A stretch of 5,550 nt of DNA, taken from CAZRUA01 sp964603125. GTDB lineage: Bacteria > Bacteroidota > Bacteroidia > B-17B0 > Aurantibacillaceae. The notes below the pieces were generated by a model. That model was not told the origin of the DNA. It did not search any database and worked only from the letters and a program-made list of their open reading frames with translations. Both the position numbers and the translations under genes were made by a program. Location: the NCBI GenBank assembly GCA_964603125.1, contig CAZRUA010000152.1, forward strand, positions 1-5,550, in the 5' to 3' direction. Below, piece after piece: positions 4,849 through 5,550 of this stretch (position 1 is its first letter; each line of letters opens with the position of its first letter).

Positions 4849-4879
4849 TTTGGAGTTAAACGTAAAAACGTTATTTTTG
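4849..4879 (+). promoter_or_regulatory. Perfect Bacteroidota promoter for the acidic 139-aa gene
   Basis: TTTG at 4849-4852, exactly 19 bases, then TATTTTTG at 4872-4879 match both elements of the Bacteroidota primary sigma consensus with no mismatch. Transcription should begin about 4883-4887, giving a leader of roughly 60 bases. The palindrome AACGT-AAAA-ACGTT (4859-4872) fills the spacer and touches the -7 element, so a repressor bound there would block the promoter. Confidence 0.8.
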
Positions 4880-4943
4880 TTACATCACTATTTTACCATT
4901 CATCGAATTTTCACTTAAATTTTGTTAATTTTGAACTATTCCA

Positions 4944-5363
4944 ATGACCTATACAGAATCAGAAATAAAAGAAATTAGTGTAAAATTGTTTGAACTATTA
5001 AAAACTAATCCTTTGAATTTCGTAATGCTTCTCTCAGAACATGACGATAATGGAAGTGATTTCCACAAAACAGTCCTACTTACTTACTTTAATGAACAAG
5101 ATTTTACGGATGTTTATTTGAATATGGATTCAGAAAATAAACTATTAGTTGGAGGCTTTATTGAAAACCGCTTTAGTTTTCTAACTATTCATAAGTATCC
5201 CGAAATAAAGGAAGAGGTATTTTGGTTAAGAGAAGTGTTTTACTTAGTAGATGCTCAGTATAATGAATTGCAAGATGATGATGAACTAACCCTAATTGAC
5301 GAAACCTTTTTAGAACCGATTAATGATATTTTACAAAGAATACATTTACCAATGGTAGATTAA
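4944..5363 (+). CDS. Hypothetical strongly acidic protein
   Basis: The 139-aa product carries about 29 Asp/Glu against about 10 Lys/Arg and contains no cysteine. It begins with an amphipathic helix (SEIKEISVKLFELLKTNPLN) and continues with beta-like stretches around KTVLLTYFNEQDFTDVYLNM and KLLVGGFIENRFSFLTI. An acidic cluster near residues 110-120 (ELQDDDELTLIDE) follows, then a last helix. It has no membrane segment or signal peptide and the family is not recognised. The ATG is the first in the frame and follows an AT-rich leader without a Shine-Dalgarno site. It has its own perfect promoter and terminator, making an independent one-gene unit beside the tandem-repeat gene. Small very acidic proteins of mobile elements are sometimes DNA mimics that block restriction or other defences; this is only an idea here. 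Confidence 0.75.
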   Translation: MTYTESEIKEISVKLFELLKTNPLNFVMLLSEHDDNGSDFHKTVLLTYFNEQDFTDVYLNMDSENKLLVGGFIENRFSFLTIHKYPEIKEEVFWLREVFYLVDAQYNELQDDDELTLIDETFLEPINDILQRIHLPMVD

Positions 5364-5407
5364 TTGATTATAAAATAATCGAGCTGTATAATAATAACTT
5401 ACAACTA

Positions 5408-5438
5408 AAAAAGCCACTCCTTAGAAAAGTGGCTTTTT
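5408..5438 (+). terminator. Intrinsic terminator of the acidic 139-aa gene
   Basis: A perfect 11-base stem (AAAAAGCCACT at 5408-5418 with AGTGGCTTTTT at 5428-5438) encloses a nine-base loop, with TTTTT at the end of the stem and more T's soon after. It starts 45 bases past the stop of the plus-strand gene at 5363. Confidence 0.9.
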
Positions 5439-5463
5439 AATTTTGTAAATTCATTGTCCCAAT

Positions 5464-5550
5464 ATGGTTAGAGCAAAATTAAATAAATCAAAAACCCTAG
5501 AAATATTTTCAGTATCAACAGATACTGAGTTAAATATTCACTTAGTATCT
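5464..5550 (+). CDS. Possible start of a gene cut by the right edge
   Basis: An ATG at 5464 opens a frame that stays open for the 29 codons to the window end (MVRAKLNKSKTLEIFSVSTD, then TELNIHLVS). No ribosome site is visible, and only 25 bases separate it from the preceding terminator, leaving no room for an ordinary promoter, so the true start may lie further right. An open run of this length is not strong evidence in AT-rich DNA. Nothing can be said about function. Confidence 0.35.
   Translation, partial: MVRAKLNKSKTLEIFSVSTDTELNIHLVS
5509..5528. repeat. Small perfect inverted repeat
   Basis: TCAGTATC and GATACTGA are perfect eight-base arms around the loop AACA, and AGTATC recurs at 5544-5549. 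It could be an operator or hairpin before a gene that starts beyond the window. One such repeat is about what chance gives in a window this size. Confidence 0.3.

Noticed and set aside
4073..5461. Nine-base inverted repeat TGGGACAAT / ATTGTCCCA flanking the two accessory genes, possible terminal repeats of an insertion
   Set aside because: Dozens of nine-base matches are expected by chance in a window this size, there is no target-site duplication, and no transposase lies between.
1..5550. CRISPR array, tRNA, rRNA, retron or toxin-antitoxin pair
   Set aside because: No spaced repeats, no cloverleaf or rRNA-like sequence, no reverse transcriptase, and no recognisable toxin or antitoxin family were found.

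Overview
The window looks like an AT-rich stretch of a Bacteroidota genome (Flavobacteriia or Cytophagia type). The best evidence is a perfect match to the Bacteroidota housekeeping promoter (TTTG, 19 bases, TAnnTTTG) at 4849-4879. A-rich leaders without Shine-Dalgarno sites, and a small helix-turn-helix-like protein of a kind common in Bacteroidota mobile DNA, agree with this. No rRNA, tRNA, CRISPR array, transposase or integrase is visible. The content (small genes of unknown function, a membrane-protein cassette, accessory genes between strong terminators) fits a mobile element, most likely a provirus or a phage-derived island. That is inference, because no capsid, packaging or replication gene lies inside the window.

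Layout. The left half (about 1-2620, minus strand) is one tightly packed transcription unit: a possible 22-residue micro-gene, a membrane-anchored coiled-coil protein (89 aa), a membrane-anchored LEA14-like protein (155 aa), then a 555-aa transglutaminase-like protein with an intact Cys-His-Asp triad, a membrane segment and a very basic tail. It probably continues past the left edge. A divergent gene (134 aa, plus strand, 2689-3093) faces away from it across a 21-bp palindrome. A possible hairpin terminator separates this gene from a converging two-gene minus-strand unit (120 aa, then a 70-aa putative DNA-binding protein).

From 3729 to about 4085 there is no convincing complete gene. The stretch holds a patch richer in G+C with protein-like reading on both strands and a short inverted repeat. 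The right part holds two accessory genes transcribed away from each other. One is a 172-aa protein (minus) made of two repeated units that resemble helix-turn-helix folds. The other is a very acidic 139-aa protein (plus). They share a 294-base region with a promoter for each and repeat motifs that could be operators, and each ends in a strong intrinsic terminator. A possible further gene starts at the right edge.

How they may work together: the transglutaminase-like, LEA14-like and coiled-coil proteins are adjacent, probably translationally coupled and all membrane-anchored, so they plausibly form one envelope- or virion-membrane-associated assembly. The 70-aa, 172-aa and perhaps 134-aa proteins are candidate regulators. 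No specific biochemical function can be assigned beyond the transglutaminase-like fold.
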